From Hallella mizrahii (GTDB taxonomy: Bacteria; Bacteroidota; Bacteroidia; Bacteroidales; Bacteroidaceae), in contig NZ_VUNG01000003.1 of assembly GCF_009695775.1 (NCBI RefSeq), positions 1 through 64,000 on the forward strand: 64,000 nt of DNA. The letters run 5' to 3'. A model generated the notes under the pieces. The model made no database searches. It was not told the origin of the DNA and worked only from the letters and a program-made list of their open reading frames with translations. The position numbers and the translations under genes are program-made. Shown piece by piece: positions 1 through 8,066 of the stretch (the first letter of the stretch is position 1; each line of letters starts with the position of its first letter).

Positions 1-60
1 GTTTGATACATATTTTGATTTGCAACACTAAGATAGGTGAAAAATCTGACATGGCAAAAT

Positions 61-85
61 CCTGAGCAACTTTTTGTTGCTCAGG
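61..85. terminator. Perfect 10-bp stem-loop, possible terminator
   Basis: CCTGAGCAAC and GTTGCTCAGG flank a loop of five T. No clear T-run follows on either strand, so termination is a guess. It could end a gene lying to the left of the window. Confidence 0.4.
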
Positions 86-149
86 TACTTATAAATAAAG
101 TTAAATCAAAGTGTTGCGGAATTAAGGATAACTAATAGTCCCCTCCAAA

Positions 150-845
150 ATGGAGGAGGGGGTATTGAATCTATTTCATGACAGTCAGGATGATATGAAG
201 AAGACAATCAATTGGTTGACGGCAGTGCTCTTCTTGGCATTGCCTGCATTGGCGACGTTGGTAATCGTACACATTATCTATACCCTATTTGGTCACTTCT
301 ATAATGAAAAAGAGACGCTGCTGTATTTCATAGTCAGTCAGCTCTCAGTATTAGCGACAGTGTTCGCTTTTCGTAATATTCAGAGCATGGCATTTATGAA
401 TCTCCCCAAGCTACGTTTACGTCCGACCATGATAAGCATTGCACTGGGACTGGCTGTTTGGGCGATGGCTGCGATCTTGTACACCTTTGCTTATCCAGGA
501 GCTCATCCGCGTATAAGGAACAACTATGCGCTTTGCTTAAGTGTCATGTTTTTTTTGGTGTCACCAATAGTCGAGGAGATGTTTTTCAGAGGATGGATGC
601 TCTGTTACATGGAGTCTAAGTCTTTCTCTAAGCCCACAATCATTCTGACCATCTCAACAATGTTTTACCTCTATCATTGGACTCCTGTCATACCCTTCTA
701 TTCATGTTTGGACACGTTTGCTCTAAGCGTTCTGACTTGTTGTATGTTCTTCAAAACACGGGATATACGTTATTGCATTCTCATGCATTTTGTCTTGAAT
801 TTCATGAATTCATTGATTGCTTTTATTCCATATCTGATAAGCTAA
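150..845 (+). CDS. CPBP family intramembrane metalloprotease
   Basis: A 231-residue polytopic membrane protein of the CPBP (CAAX protease and bacteriocin-processing) family. The three signature motifs are present: EExxxR (E142, E143, R147), FxxxH (F172, H176) and HxxxN (H213, N217). In this family they form a metal-dependent active site within the membrane. Several hydrophobic segments surround them. Members mature prenylated proteins in eukaryotes and often accompany bacteriocin genes in bacteria, where they give immunity or process precursors; the substrate here is unknown. The start is uncertain: the ATG at 150 lies in the loop of a small CCTCC/GGAGG hairpin, and the ATG at 195 (MKKTINW) is an equally good start directly before the first hydrophobic segment. 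It converges with a second CPBP gene at 946-1710. Confidence 0.8.
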   Translation: MEEGVLNLFHDSQDDMKKTINWLTAVLFLALPALATLVIVHIIYTLFGHFYNEKETLLYFIVSQLSVLATVFAFRNIQSMAFMNLPKLRLRPTMISIALGLAVWAMAAILYTFAYPGAHPRIRNNYALCLSVMFFLVSPIVEEMFFRGWMLCYMESKSFSKPTIILTISTMFYLYHWTPVIPFYSCLDTFALSVLTCCMFFKTRDIRYCILMHFVLNFMNSLIAFIPYLIS

Positions 846-945
846 GGAGAAAGGATATGGGCAATATAACTATCTCCGTAAAGAAGCACTTAGATGGGAG
901 CATTTGATTTTTATAGTTAAGTCTGTATTGCTTTACATAGGCTAT

Positions 946-1710
946 TCAGCTCCCTAAAACGTTTTGTCCATTCAATAGGTAACCGGTTACAGAGATAAAG
1001 TTAACGAGGATGTGGAGCAGGTAGCCATAAAAGAAGCCAAGGCGTCGTCTGAAATAGGTGGCGGTGATGCCTAACAGAAGTTGAGGGGTGCACATGATGA
1101 CGGCAAGAGGCAAGAGAGGCAAGGAAAGATCATAGTTGGTGACATGCAGGAGCATAAAGAGAAGCACAGAGACCGCTGCCGCTACGTCTTTGACCTTGGG
1201 AGTAATGCGAGACTGCAACTTCGTAAAGATAGCGACTGTCAGGCCGCTTGCCAAAAGTGACCATAAAATCTTGGAGCCAATAGCCGTCATGAACGCGGAA
1301 TTGGTAAAACCATGCAAGCCATACGTTATCAGCTTTGGATAGACGAGCGTTCCTTGGAAGAAGGTCAATGTCAGATAGCACAGACAAAACGAACTGACAG
1401 CAATGTCTTTCTTGGAGAAGGACAGCCACAAACGAAAGACGATCTCCTCTAACAGAGGCGCAAACAAGGCGATGACAAGGATGGCATTCATTGGATGTCC
1501 CATGATTGCCTCACGGAATACGCCATTGACGATATGGTCGCTGATGTCCCATTTCAATAGATGAGCCAAAATGGCCAATGTGGCGAGGATAGGATAAGTG
1601 ATGGCAAAGTATTTTACATAGAACACTATGCCCTTTACAGCAATGGTCTTCTTCTGAAGGCTTTTGCCGTCAGAGAAGATCATTGCCTTTACAGTACTGT
1701 ATGTATCCAT
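946..1710 (-). CDS. CPBP family intramembrane metalloprotease, next to a GG-leader peptide
   Basis: A 254-residue membrane protein with the CPBP triad: EExxxR (E88, E89, R93), FxxxH (F185, H189) and HxxxN (H233, N237). It resembles the protein at 150-845 in motif spacing but little else, so the two look like distant relatives rather than a recent duplication. It starts 18 bases after the end of a small ORF whose upstream part carries a double-glycine leader (1729-1906), and the two were probably transcribed together. In Gram-positive class II bacteriocin loci the CPBP gene downstream of a GG-leader peptide commonly encodes self-immunity, and that is the best working idea here. Alternatively it could trim the precursor. 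Confidence 0.8.
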   Translation of the reverse strand: MDTYSTVKAMIFSDGKSLQKKTIAVKGIVFYVKYFAITYPILATLAILAHLLKWDISDHIVNGVFREAIMGHPMNAILVIALFAPLLEEIVFRLWLSFSKKDIAVSSFCLCYLTLTFFQGTLVYPKLITYGLHGFTNSAFMTAIGSKILWSLLASGLTVAIFTKLQSRITPKVKDVAAAVSVLLFMLLHVTNYDLSLPLLPLAVIMCTPQLLLGITATYFRRRLGFFYGYLLHILVNFISVTGYLLNGQNVLGS

Positions 1711-1728
1711 TCTTTATTTTTGTAAGTT

Positions 1729-1906
1729 TTACAGCATCTTGTAGATGCTGGTTGCAAGGCGAATGTCGTCAACGATAGTTCTAAGCTTCTGTCCCAATTT
1801 ATGCCCCATATTGTAAGCTTTCTTGTAATATCCCTCCATCAATCATTTGTGACTCTTTTGTTGAAAGTGCCACAAGCAAGAGATGTCCATTTTCTTGTTC
1901 TTCCAT
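1729..1906 (-). pseudogene. Frameshifted double-glycine-leader peptide, bacteriocin-like precursor
   Basis: Two overlapping short frames appear to be one gene split by one base. The first frame starts at ATG 1906 and encodes 35 residues; its residues 14-25 read LSTKESQMIDGG. This matches the double-glycine leader consensus LSxxELxxIxGG at all positions except -7. The second frame (1729-1839) continues from the same glycine codons. If one G of the GGG at 1832-1834 is removed, the product is a 25-residue leader followed directly by a 33-residue core that starts YYKKAYNMGHKLGQK and ends ATSIYKML. That core is cationic and glycine-containing, as in class II-type peptides. As written, the leader frame ends after only ten more residues. 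A sequencing error, a true inactivating mutation or programmed frameshifting are all possible. The CPBP gene follows 18 bases later. Confidence 0.55.
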
Positions 1907-1973
1907 GCTTGAATTCTTTTAATTAGTTTACATGCAATTAGAAAGAGGAAAAAATAGTCCTCATTTTCTACTG

Positions 1974-1981
1974 CAAAAATA
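1974..1981 (-). promoter_or_regulatory. Candidate -7 promoter element for the GG-peptide gene
   Basis: The minus strand reads TATTTTTG, a match to TAnnTTTG, 68 bases before the peptide ATG at 1906. A TTTG lies only 17 bases upstream, shorter than the usual 19-21, so this is a weak call. Confidence 0.35.
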
Positions 1982-2045
1982 ATATGTTTTAGTGAAAACA
2001 AATTGCACTATACATAATTTAACAAATAAAGATCTCTACAAATGT

Positions 2046-2246
2046 AAGGCAATACAGAAGCCTAAAAATTATTATGACTCATAGAATTGTATTGCCCTTG
2101 GAAACAATAATCTAACAGCCAAGTGAACCAGAGAGAAACACAAAATTGAAATCCACGCCCCTTTTGCCTATGAAGACAAAAGGGTCGTTGGATATAAGGG
2201 CTTGCAGTCCCAAACAGAGCGTGCACTGTTTGGGACCAATGCCCTT
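2046..2246 (-). terminator. Series of strong hairpins downstream of rhaD
   Basis: Between the GG-peptide and rhaD lies a gene-free stretch (1907-2285) with three stacked inverted repeats. AAGGCAATAC at about 2046 pairs with GTATTGCCCTT near 2090 with one bulge. CCCTTTTG and CAAAAGGG pair around 2160-2182. GTCCCAAACAG (2207-2217) pairs perfectly with CTGTTTGGGAC (2226-2236), extended outward by AAGGGC and GCCCTT. The last is nearest to the rhaD stop and is the likely rha operon terminator, although no long T-run follows. Confidence 0.5.
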
Positions 2247-2285
2247 GTGAATATAAATACTTTCATTTCAGATGAGAAGGCAGCC

Positions 2286-3095
2286 TTATTTAGGCAAATG
2301 GAAGGCACGCGTCATCTCCTTCATCTGTTCGTCGCTCATGCCCTCGGGCTCATAGCCCATTGCACGGCTATCGATATAGATCTTTGCGCTCTTCGACAGC
2401 ACGTCGACCTGATCAAAGGCGTCCATGATATCCGTGCCTTTTGCAAAGACGCCATGCTTTTCCCACAACACGACATCGTAGTCGGCCAGGGCATTGAGCG
2501 TGCCTTCAGCGAGTTTCACGCTACCGGGCAGTTCGTAGGGTACAATGCCCAGTCCTAACGGGCAGAACGCCTTGGTTTCGGGAATCATGCTCCACAGCAG
2601 GCGGGTAAGCACGTCCTTCTTTAAGAACGGACGGTGATGGCTCATAGCCACTAACTCTATCGGGTGGGTATGGAGCGTGGCCTTGTAGCCACTGCCTGTC
2701 TCCACCTGCTTGTCGTGGACAAGGAGGTGTGAGGGCAACTCGCTGGTAGGCATGACAGGGTTGTCGGCAATGATTTCGTAGTGCTCGCAATCGTCGAGGA
2801 TGCGGATGATGCTGCCGTTGTCCATAGGACGGCGAGCAAGGTCGCGCATACGCTTGCCGGTGCCTTTGCAGAAGAAATAGCAGCCGCGCAGGTGAGGGAG
2901 CTTCTCGCCGATGGCAATTGGCTCAGTGATAGCAGGCATCTGGCGTATGTCGTCGTCAACGAGGTCTGTGATGTTCACCGTGATGTTACCGCCGTTGCGC
3001 TCGGCCCACCCGTTGGTCCACAGGTATCCGGCCACTTCGGCAATCTTCTCGACCTCCTCTTTCAAGGCCGGTCGGTTTTCCAATATACTCTTCAT
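2286..3095 (-). CDS. rhaD: L-rhamnulose-1-phosphate aldolase
   Basis: Cleaves L-rhamnulose 1-phosphate to dihydroxyacetone phosphate and L-lactaldehyde, the last step of cytoplasmic rhamnose breakdown. The protein is a zinc-dependent class II aldolase of 269 residues (E. coli RhaD has 274). Visible are the N-terminal NGGN phosphate-binding loop (residues 34-37), a glutamate at 119 in SELPSH, and the zinc histidines H142, H144 (HTH) and H214 (WEKHG). These line up with E117, H141, H143 and H212 of the E. coli enzyme. The start at MKSILENRP is chosen because the 37 residues of open frame upstream fall in the gap after rhaT and look non-coding. It is the last gene of the rhamnose operon, 20 bases after rhaT. 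Confidence 0.95.
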   Translation of the reverse strand: MKSILENRPALKEEVEKIAEVAGYLWTNGWAERNGGNITVNITDLVDDDIRQMPAITEPIAIGEKLPHLRGCYFFCKGTGKRMRDLARRPMDNGSIIRILDDCEHYEIIADNPVMPTSELPSHLLVHDKQVETGSGYKATLHTHPIELVAMSHHRPFLKKDVLTRLLWSMIPETKAFCPLGLGIVPYELPGSVKLAEGTLNALADYDVVLWEKHGVFAKGTDIMDAFDQVDVLSKSAKIYIDSRAMGYEPEGMSDEQMKEMTRAFHLPK

Positions 3096-3115
3096 AAGTG
3101 ATAGAATGATTTGAT

Positions 3116-4150
3116 TCAAATGATTTGCGGAAGGAAACAGGAGATGAGCAGCACGACGATACCCGTGACGAGGATGGCTATCGTAGTGCGGTCGCAGCCT
3201 TTCCATTCCTTAAGGATGATGCCCCACACATTGCTGAAGACCACGTTCAGCGCCATGAGGATGCAGAACGAGAGCGTGGTGAGTACGGGTGAGGAAGTGA
3301 GGAAGCCCTTGCCCAAAGAGAGTCCGAAGAACTGGCTGTACCACAGTGCGCCGGCAAGAAAGCAGAAGAAGAGGTTGTTGCCCCATACCTTCCCCTTGCC
3401 GTAGTCGCCCCATGTGTGGTTGTGCTGGTTCTGCCACAGACAGTAGACAGCGTTGGTCACGAAGCCACCAAGAGTGACAAGCAGCGTGGCAGGCAACGTT
3501 CGGTACATCGCCGGTGTGAGTTCACCGAAGTTGATGTCCTTGCCAAACTCCAGTCCCACATTGAAGCATCCGCTCATGAAACCGGCGAGCAGCGCGATGG
3601 TGATGCCTTTTGGGAAGTTGAAGTCCTTGACAGCTTTGCGCTTCTCCTCTTCCGAGAGTGTTGCTGTCTTGCGTTTCCCGGCCCATCCAATGATGGCAAT
3701 GCCGAGAAGAGTGACGGCGACACCGATGAACACCGAGGCAGTCAGTTGGTTGAGGGCGTGCTCTTCGGGGAAGAAAGCGTTGATGAGTACCGGTCCCATG
3801 ATCGTGCCCAGACCCGCACAGGTGCCCAAGGCGATGGACTGTCCGAGGGCTACGCCGAGGTAGCGCATGGACAGGCCGAAGGTCAGTCCGCCTACGCCCC
3901 ACAGCACACCAAAGAATACTGTCATAGCCACATGGAAACGGTTGGCACCAGCCAACAGCTCTATGAGACCATGACCAGCCGGCACGGCCAGCTCAGCGCC
4001 CAATAGCGGTAGAAGCAGCCAGGCAAAGACACCCTGCACAAGCCAGTAGCTCTCCCAACTCCAATCCTTGACTTTGTTGATGGGCACGTAGCAACTCGAC
4101 TGGCAGAAGGCACCGGCGGCAATAATCAATAAACCTATCAGTATCTCCAT
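3116..4150 (-). CDS. rhaT: L-rhamnose/proton symporter
   Basis: Imports L-rhamnose with a proton across the inner membrane. The 344-residue length equals that of E. coli RhaT, and the protein has about ten hydrophobic segments spread over its whole length. The start MEILIGLLIIAAG opens directly into the first membrane helix; the frame is open nine residues further upstream, but those residues do not belong to the family. It lies between rhaA and rhaD in the same orientation, with a 79-base gap to rhaA that contains an AT-rich stretch CCTATATATAAATAAGG, related to a motif seen elsewhere in the window. Transport specificity is inferred from family resemblance and the surrounding rhamnose genes. 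Confidence 0.93.
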   Translation of the reverse strand: MEILIGLLIIAAGAFCQSSCYVPINKVKDWSWESYWLVQGVFAWLLLPLLGAELAVPAGHGLIELLAGANRFHVAMTVFFGVLWGVGGLTFGLSMRYLGVALGQSIALGTCAGLGTIMGPVLINAFFPEEHALNQLTASVFIGVAVTLLGIAIIGWAGKRKTATLSEEEKRKAVKDFNFPKGITIALLAGFMSGCFNVGLEFGKDINFGELTPAMYRTLPATLLVTLGGFVTNAVYCLWQNQHNHTWGDYGKGKVWGNNLFFCFLAGALWYSQFFGLSLGKGFLTSSPVLTTLSFCILMALNVVFSNVWGIILKEWKGCDRTTIAILVTGIVVLLISCFLPQII

Positions 4151-4229
4151 AATCGGTAGACAGCGGATGGAGAACACTCCCCCACCCTGCTGTAGTTTAT
4201 AGTTTCTGTTCCTATATATAAATAAGGTG

Positions 4230-5480
4230 TCAGCGCTTGCTGAGCACGTCTTTCTCGTATTGCTCCACGTCGGCGAGATAGTCCTCAGCCACGGGCACGT
4301 TGTTCTTCAAGTTGTAATAGTCATAGACAGCGCCGAGGGGCAGCGTCTTCTCCTCTTCCAGCAGGGCAAGGCGCTCGAAGAAGCGTCCTTCATCCTCGTA
4401 TTGGCGGAGCTTGGGCAGCGGTTCGAGCAAGGCCTGCAGGAGGCTCTTCTGTGCGGCCCGCACGCCGATGATGTAAGCACCGATGCGGTTGATGCTTGCA
4501 TCGAAATAGTCGAGACCAATATGTGCACGGTCGAGGGCGTTGGCACGCACCAGTTCGGCGAAAAGGTTGCGTGTGTTGTCGTCGAAGAGCGTCACGTGGT
4601 CGCTGTCCCAGTGCATGGGTCGGCTGACGTGGAGCATCAGTTCGGGCACGAAGAGCAACAGCGAGGAGACAGCGTCAGAGACGTTCTCTGTGGGCTCATA
4701 GTGACCGGTGTCGAGGGTGTAGATGACATTGTTCTTGGAGCAGTAGCCGGCATAGAAGTCATGCGAGCCGACAGTGTAAGCCTCCAGTCCGATACCAAAG
4801 AGCTTGGCTTCAAGGCAGTCCTTCATGTTGGGAAGCTTCTCAGCGAGGATGTCGTCAAGACTGTTCTTGAGAATCTCGCGGTAGCGGTATTTCTCCACGG
4901 TGAGGTCTTTGCTGCCGTCATGGATCCAGATGTTCATGATGCAAGGGTCGCCCTGTGCCTTACCCATAGCGTCGGCGATGCGGCGACAGCGCTTGGTATG
5001 CTCAATCCAGAAGTCGCGGATTTCCTTGTCGGGATTGGCCAGTGTCAGTGAGCCGCTCTTGGGATGTGAGAACGATGTAGAGTTGAAGTCGAGACTCATG
5101 TGACGCTCTTTCGCCCACTGTATCCAGCCCTCGAAGTATTTGGGTTCCACCTGGTCACGGTCTACGAACTTTCCGCCAAACTCGCCGTAGGTCTCGTGGA
5201 GGTTGAAACGGAAGGTACCGCCGAGCAATGAGAGCACCTTATCGACGTCCTGGCGCAGCTCGTCGATATTGCGGGCACGTCCGGGATAGTTGCCTGTAGC
5301 CTGGATGCCGCCTGAAGCAGCCTCACCGCGCTCAAAGCCGACGACATCGTCGGCCTGCCAGCAATGGAGGCTGATCGGTGTATGCTGGAGTGTTTCCAGT
5401 GCTTTGTCGGTGTCTACGCCAAGTGCGGCATAGCGTTCACGGGCGATCTCATAGTTCTGTTGGATTTGTTTCGTTGTCAT
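4230..5480 (-). CDS. rhaA: L-rhamnose isomerase
   Basis: Converts L-rhamnose to L-rhamnulose, the first enzymatic step of the pathway. At 416 residues it is close to the E. coli enzyme (419). Residues expected to hold the two divalent metals can be seen in order: E233 (GLEAY), D257 and H260 (LDTGHYEPTE), H284 (LHVSRPMHW), the D292/D294 region (WDSDHV) and D324 (GLDYFDASINR). The start ATG at 5480 lies eight bases after the rhaB stop, so the two are clearly co-transcribed. Nothing is missing from the family pattern. Confidence 0.96.
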   Translation of the reverse strand: MTTKQIQQNYEIARERYAALGVDTDKALETLQHTPISLHCWQADDVVGFERGEAASGGIQATGNYPGRARNIDELRQDVDKVLSLLGGTFRFNLHETYGEFGGKFVDRDQVEPKYFEGWIQWAKERHMSLDFNSTSFSHPKSGSLTLANPDKEIRDFWIEHTKRCRRIADAMGKAQGDPCIMNIWIHDGSKDLTVEKYRYREILKNSLDDILAEKLPNMKDCLEAKLFGIGLEAYTVGSHDFYAGYCSKNNVIYTLDTGHYEPTENVSDAVSSLLLFVPELMLHVSRPMHWDSDHVTLFDDNTRNLFAELVRANALDRAHIGLDYFDASINRIGAYIIGVRAAQKSLLQALLEPLPKLRQYEDEGRFFERLALLEEEKTLPLGAVYDYYNLKNNVPVAEDYLADVEQYEKDVLSKR

Positions 5481-5488
5481 ATTGGTCT

Positions 5489-6955
5489 TTATTTATTTGG
5501 TTGATATTCTTTCAGTGTGATGCTTTGGGCAATGACGCGACGCATGTCCCAGATGTTCCCTACCCCACCGCCAGCCTTAGCCTGAAGCATGATGTTGCCG
5601 AGAGCCGTGCCTTCCTGTGGTCCGGCGAGGACGCGCACACCGAGCGCATCAGCGGTCATCTGGTTGAGATAAGCATTGAGGCTGCCGCCGCCGATGATGT
5701 GCAGCGTGTCAATAGTGAACGGAGCGAAGTCCTGAAGCCAGCCAAAGACAGTCTTATAGCGGTTGACGAGCGAGTCGAAGAGGCAGCGGCACACCTGAGC
5801 GCGAGTCTCGGGAATGGGTTGATGGTGGGCTTCGCAGTAGTTGTGGATAGCCTGCAGCATGGAGTCCGGAGCGGCAAACATCGGATCATCTGGGTTGACG
5901 AGTGTGCGGTTGGGTGCCTCTTTCATGGCGTCATCCTGCAGTCGCTGGTGTGCGAGCTCCTCTTTGATGCGCTGTATTGCTTTTGTCTCATCATGTTCTT
6001 CAGTGAGAATTTGTTTCTTCCATTCGCGACGGCAGCACTCATACATCCACATGCCGCAGATATTCTTCAGGAAGCGTGTGGTGCCGTCGATTCCCCCCTC
6101 ATTGGTGAAGTTGCGTTTTTGGCTATCCTCGTTGATGATAGCCTTAGGTGTCTCTATACCCATGAGGCTCCACGTGCCGCTGCTGAGATAGGCGAAGTGC
6201 TCGTCTTTGGCTGGCACGGCAGCCACGGCACTGGCTGTGTCGTGACCAGCAACAGTGATAATGGGTAGGGCTCCGAGCCCTGTGAGCTTCTGTACTTCCG
6301 GTGTGAGCGTGCCGAGAACGGTGCCCGGCATAGCCATTGGACCGAAGACATCACGGGCAATGCCGAGTGCACGGAGCAGTTCCTCGTCGAGGTCACCGGT
6401 AGCGGGATTGAGCAGCTGAGACGTAGATGCCACCGTGTACTCGCAGACAGCCTTACCGGTGAGCATGTATCCGAGAGCATCAGGAATGAAGAGAATCTTC
6501 CTGGCAGCCTTTAAACCACTGTTATGGTGCTGCTCCATGGCATAGAGCTGGAAGAGGCTGTTGAAGTTCATAAATTGTATGCCGGTGCGGCGATAAACCT
6601 CGTCCTTAGGCATGCGATCGTTGAAGAAGTGCTCCATCATGCCGTTGGTGTGCGGGTCACGATAGGCGATGGGATTGCCAAGCAGTGCGCCGTCGTCACC
6701 AAAGAGCGCGAAGTCGCAGCCCCAGGTGTCGATGCCGATACTCTGAATGTCGATGCCACGTTGTGCAGTGCGCTGCAGTCCGCGTATGATTTCATTGTAG
6801 AGAGCGTAGAGATCCCAATAGAGATGTCCGCCCAAAGCGATGAGCGGGTTGTCGAAGCGCGTGAGCTCCTCAAGGTCAATGCGGCCTTTGTCGAGCGTGC
6901 CGACGATGGTGCGTCCGGAGGTAGCTCCCAAGTCAATGGCTAAATAGTTTTTCAT
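5489..6955 (-). CDS. rhaB: Rhamnulokinase
   Basis: Phosphorylates L-rhamnulose with ATP to give rhamnulose 1-phosphate. It is a FGGY-family sugar kinase of 488 residues, with the N-terminal phosphate-binding signature DLGATSGR at residues 8-15 and the C-terminal ATP-site segment GGGSLNAYLNQ near residue 415. Its ATG overlaps the stop codon of the upstream AraC regulator by four bases (ATGA), which implies translational coupling. Gene order regulator-rhaB-rhaA-rhaT-rhaD gives a full catabolic unit; lactaldehyde-converting enzymes are not in this operon. Confidence 0.95.
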   Translation of the reverse strand: MKNYLAIDLGATSGRTIVGTLDKGRIDLEELTRFDNPLIALGGHLYWDLYALYNEIIRGLQRTAQRGIDIQSIGIDTWGCDFALFGDDGALLGNPIAYRDPHTNGMMEHFFNDRMPKDEVYRRTGIQFMNFNSLFQLYAMEQHHNSGLKAARKILFIPDALGYMLTGKAVCEYTVASTSQLLNPATGDLDEELLRALGIARDVFGPMAMPGTVLGTLTPEVQKLTGLGALPIITVAGHDTASAVAAVPAKDEHFAYLSSGTWSLMGIETPKAIINEDSQKRNFTNEGGIDGTTRFLKNICGMWMYECCRREWKKQILTEEHDETKAIQRIKEELAHQRLQDDAMKEAPNRTLVNPDDPMFAAPDSMLQAIHNYCEAHHQPIPETRAQVCRCLFDSLVNRYKTVFGWLQDFAPFTIDTLHIIGGGSLNAYLNQMTADALGVRVLAGPQEGTALGNIMLQAKAGGGVGNIWDMRRVIAQSITLKEYQPNK

Positions 6956-7830
6956 CTTTTCTTTCGGAAATTGGCTGGTGTAATATGGTTTTTCTTTTTA
7001 AAGGCAGCAGAAAAATAGTCGGCATTGTCATAGCCAACGCGGTCAGCTATCTCGGTGAGGGTGAGCTCAGTACCAACGAGCAGTTGTTTGCTGCGCTGGA
7101 GGCGGAGCTCCTGCAAATACTGCAAAGGCGCGTAACCGGTGTATTCTTTGAAGAGCCTGCGGAACTTGGAGTATCCCATGTTGATGGCGTCAGCGACATC
7201 AGTGGGTCCAATCTTCTGTCCGAACTTCTCCATCATGATGATTTTAGCCTTATGGATGGCTTCGGCGGCCTGCTGATCTTCAAAGGTGTTGTGGCGGTTA
7301 AGGGCGAAGGCGTAGCCTTGCAACATATTTGCCACACCACCGAGCATCTGTTGGAATCCAATGCTCTGCTCGCTTGCAATGGCGATGGCATTGCGGTAGA
7401 GCCGCACGATGTCTTCGCTGAGGCCCACGTGGAAGATTGGTTCACGTGGCAGGAAGAAGCCATTGCTCACGCGGCTGTCGATGTTCAGTCCCTTGAAACC
7501 TATCCAGTATTCGTCCCATCCCGTGGTTTCGTCGGGCTGATAACTGTGCCATTCACCGGGAAAGAGCAGAAACATGTCACCCTCCCCGACCGTTGCCTGT
7601 CCGAAGCTCTTTGACTCGAAGACGCCGCGTCCGCGGGAGATGTATACAAACTGATACTCATCGAGCACACGCCCCCTACCCGCCTGGAACGAATAAGCCT
7701 GCGGATGTCCCTTAGGAGGATAGGCTTCTCCGGGCGCGATATGCTGATAACCGACAGTGCTGACGGTCAGTCCCCAGTTGATATCCTGGTCATTGCTGAG
7801 CAAGTAGATAGAAGTCAATTGCGTGGTCAT
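6952..7830 (-). CDS. AraC family transcriptional regulator of the rhamnose operon
   Basis: A 292-residue AraC-type regulator. The N-terminal part (about residues 40-130) has a cupin-like sugar-sensing fold, with the motifs FVYISRGRG and LLFPGEWHSYQP. The C-terminal 100 residues contain two helix-turn-helix units, including GYSKFRRLFKEYTGYAP and IADRVGYDNADYFSAAFKKK, the conserved AraC signature. It is the first gene of the rha operon rather than divergently transcribed as rhaSR is in E. coli, so it should control its own expression together with the pathway, most likely as a rhamnose-responsive activator. The ligand is inferred only from context. Confidence 0.88.
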   Translation of the reverse strand: MTTQLTSIYLLSNDQDINWGLTVSTVGYQHIAPGEAYPPKGHPQAYSFQAGRGRVLDEYQFVYISRGRGVFESKSFGQATVGEGDMFLLFPGEWHSYQPDETTGWDEYWIGFKGLNIDSRVSNGFFLPREPIFHVGLSEDIVRLYRNAIAIASEQSIGFQQMLGGVANMLQGYAFALNRHNTFEDQQAAEAIHKAKIIMMEKFGQKIGPTDVADAINMGYSKFRRLFKEYTGYAPLQYLQELRLQRSKQLLVGTELTLTEIADRVGYDNADYFSAAFKKKNHITPANFRKKR

Positions 7831-7878
7831 GACGTTTTCAGTTATAGGAATCCTTGATTATTGATCATTGTTTGGCTG

Positions 7879-7886
7879 CAAAGATA
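7879..7886 (-). promoter_or_regulatory. Candidate -7 element for the rha operon
   Basis: Minus strand TATCTTTG matches TAnnTTTG exactly, 49 bases upstream of the regulator ATG. No convincing TTG is found 19-21 bases upstream, which fits a promoter that depends on an activator. Confidence 0.55.
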
Positions 7887-8001
7887 GCGTGTTTTTCTTA
7901 CTATCTACGGTCATAAATGATAAAAAACACGTGAATTTTGATATATAATAGTAATTATATCATCAAGAAGAGCCAATCCGCGCACATTGCTTGTACGGCG
8001 C

Positions 8002-8036
8002 AAAAAAAAGGCCCGCAGCGAAATGCTGCGAGCCTT
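8002..8036 (-). terminator. Intrinsic terminator of gapA
   Basis: On the minus strand AAGGCTCGCAGC and GCTGCGGGCCTT form a stem around ATTTC, followed by a run of eight T. It lies 31 bases after the gapA stop. Confidence 0.85.
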
Positions 8037-8066
8037 ATTATTTCAGAGTTGTTACCTTCTCGGGTA

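Noticed and set aside
857..907. A 16-residue ORF (MGNITISVKKHLDGSI) after the first CPBP gene
   Set aside because: It has a good AAGGAG-like site upstream, but it is too short to support without conservation data and carries no leader motif.
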